From positions 1-64,000 of the forward strand of contig CANIOW010000011.1 in the NCBI GenBank assembly GCA_947469285.1: 64,000 nucleotides of DNA, given 5' to 3'. The DNA is from Gammaproteobacteria bacterium (lineage in GTDB: Bacteria; Pseudomonadota; Gammaproteobacteria; Steroidobacterales; Steroidobacteraceae). The position numbers were made by a program, and so were the translations under genes. The notes below the pieces were generated by a model. The model saw only the letters and a list, made by a program, of their open reading frames with translations, was not told where the DNA came from and ran no database searches. Below are positions 63,950 to 64,000 of the stretch, in pieces (position 1 is the first letter of the stretch; each line of letters starts with the position of its first letter).

Positions 63950-64000
63950 GACCGCGAGGGCGGCAGTGTCCGGGCGTGCCTGGCAAGACGCCAAGGTGGC

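Overview
The window is a 64 kb stretch of GC-rich chromosome from a proteobacterium, most likely a gammaproteobacterium. The grounds are a GyrB of about 850 residues with the internal insert typical of that lineage, split GlyQ/GlyS, a fused CysNC, a stand-alone RlmL-type methyltransferase, and a glnA-ntrB-ntrC locus. The species cannot be named from the sequence. Coding density is very high, many genes overlap by ATGA, GTGA or TGATG junctions, and no rRNA, tRNA, CRISPR array, transposase or phage gene was seen.

Layout, left to right. 0-6.3 kb: secreted beta-propeller protein, exported M20 peptidase, Tat-type amidase, SDR, and a secreted formylglycine-generating-type enzyme. 6.4-9.2 kb: cysD-cysNC sulfate activation. 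9.1-12.8 kb: a degenerate trehalase-like protein, a GltS glutamate carrier and an acyl-CoA dehydrogenase. 12.9-17.8 kb: complete heterotetrameric sarcosine oxidase operon soxBDAG. 18-21 kb: quinone oxidoreductase-like MDR, a gap with two hairpins, and an aldehyde dehydrogenase. 21-27.3 kb: gyrB behind an extended -10 promoter, acyl-CoA dehydrogenase, GNAT, and an rRNA methyltransferase. 27.3-32.4 kb: glyQ-glyS-plsC-MFS on the minus strand. 32.5-38.3 kb: dienelactone hydrolase, then glnA, a secreted DUF4124-like protein, ntrB and ntrC. 38.3-43.9 kb: pyrD, a BarA-like hybrid kinase and a GGDEF/EAL protein. 43.9-44.3 kb: trmL with a clear terminator.

44.4-62.9 kb is the most distinctive part. 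It is a catabolic island: TonB receptor, cytochrome P450, two-subunit B12-dependent acyl-CoA mutase, SDR, crotonase, membrane GGDEF protein, MeaB-type GTPase, iron-type alcohol dehydrogenase, acyl-CoA ligase, TetR regulator, thiolase, fused hydratase/hydroxyacyl-CoA dehydrogenase and acyl-CoA dehydrogenase. Read as a pathway it would import a hydrophobic substrate, hydroxylate it, oxidise the alcohol, form a CoA thioester, rearrange its carbon skeleton by a radical mechanism and finish by beta-oxidation. That order of steps suits a branched compound, for example one with a quaternary carbon. The mutase has an Asn where the catalytic His of known acyl-CoA mutases is expected, and the crotonase lacks the usual catalytic Glu residues, so the chemistry may be new. 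A TACCA/TGGTA half-site recurs in three promoter regions of the island and may be the TetR operator. The window ends with a DUF1415 protein and a CBS-domain protein.

Functional assignments rest on motifs and gene order read by eye. No database search was possible.
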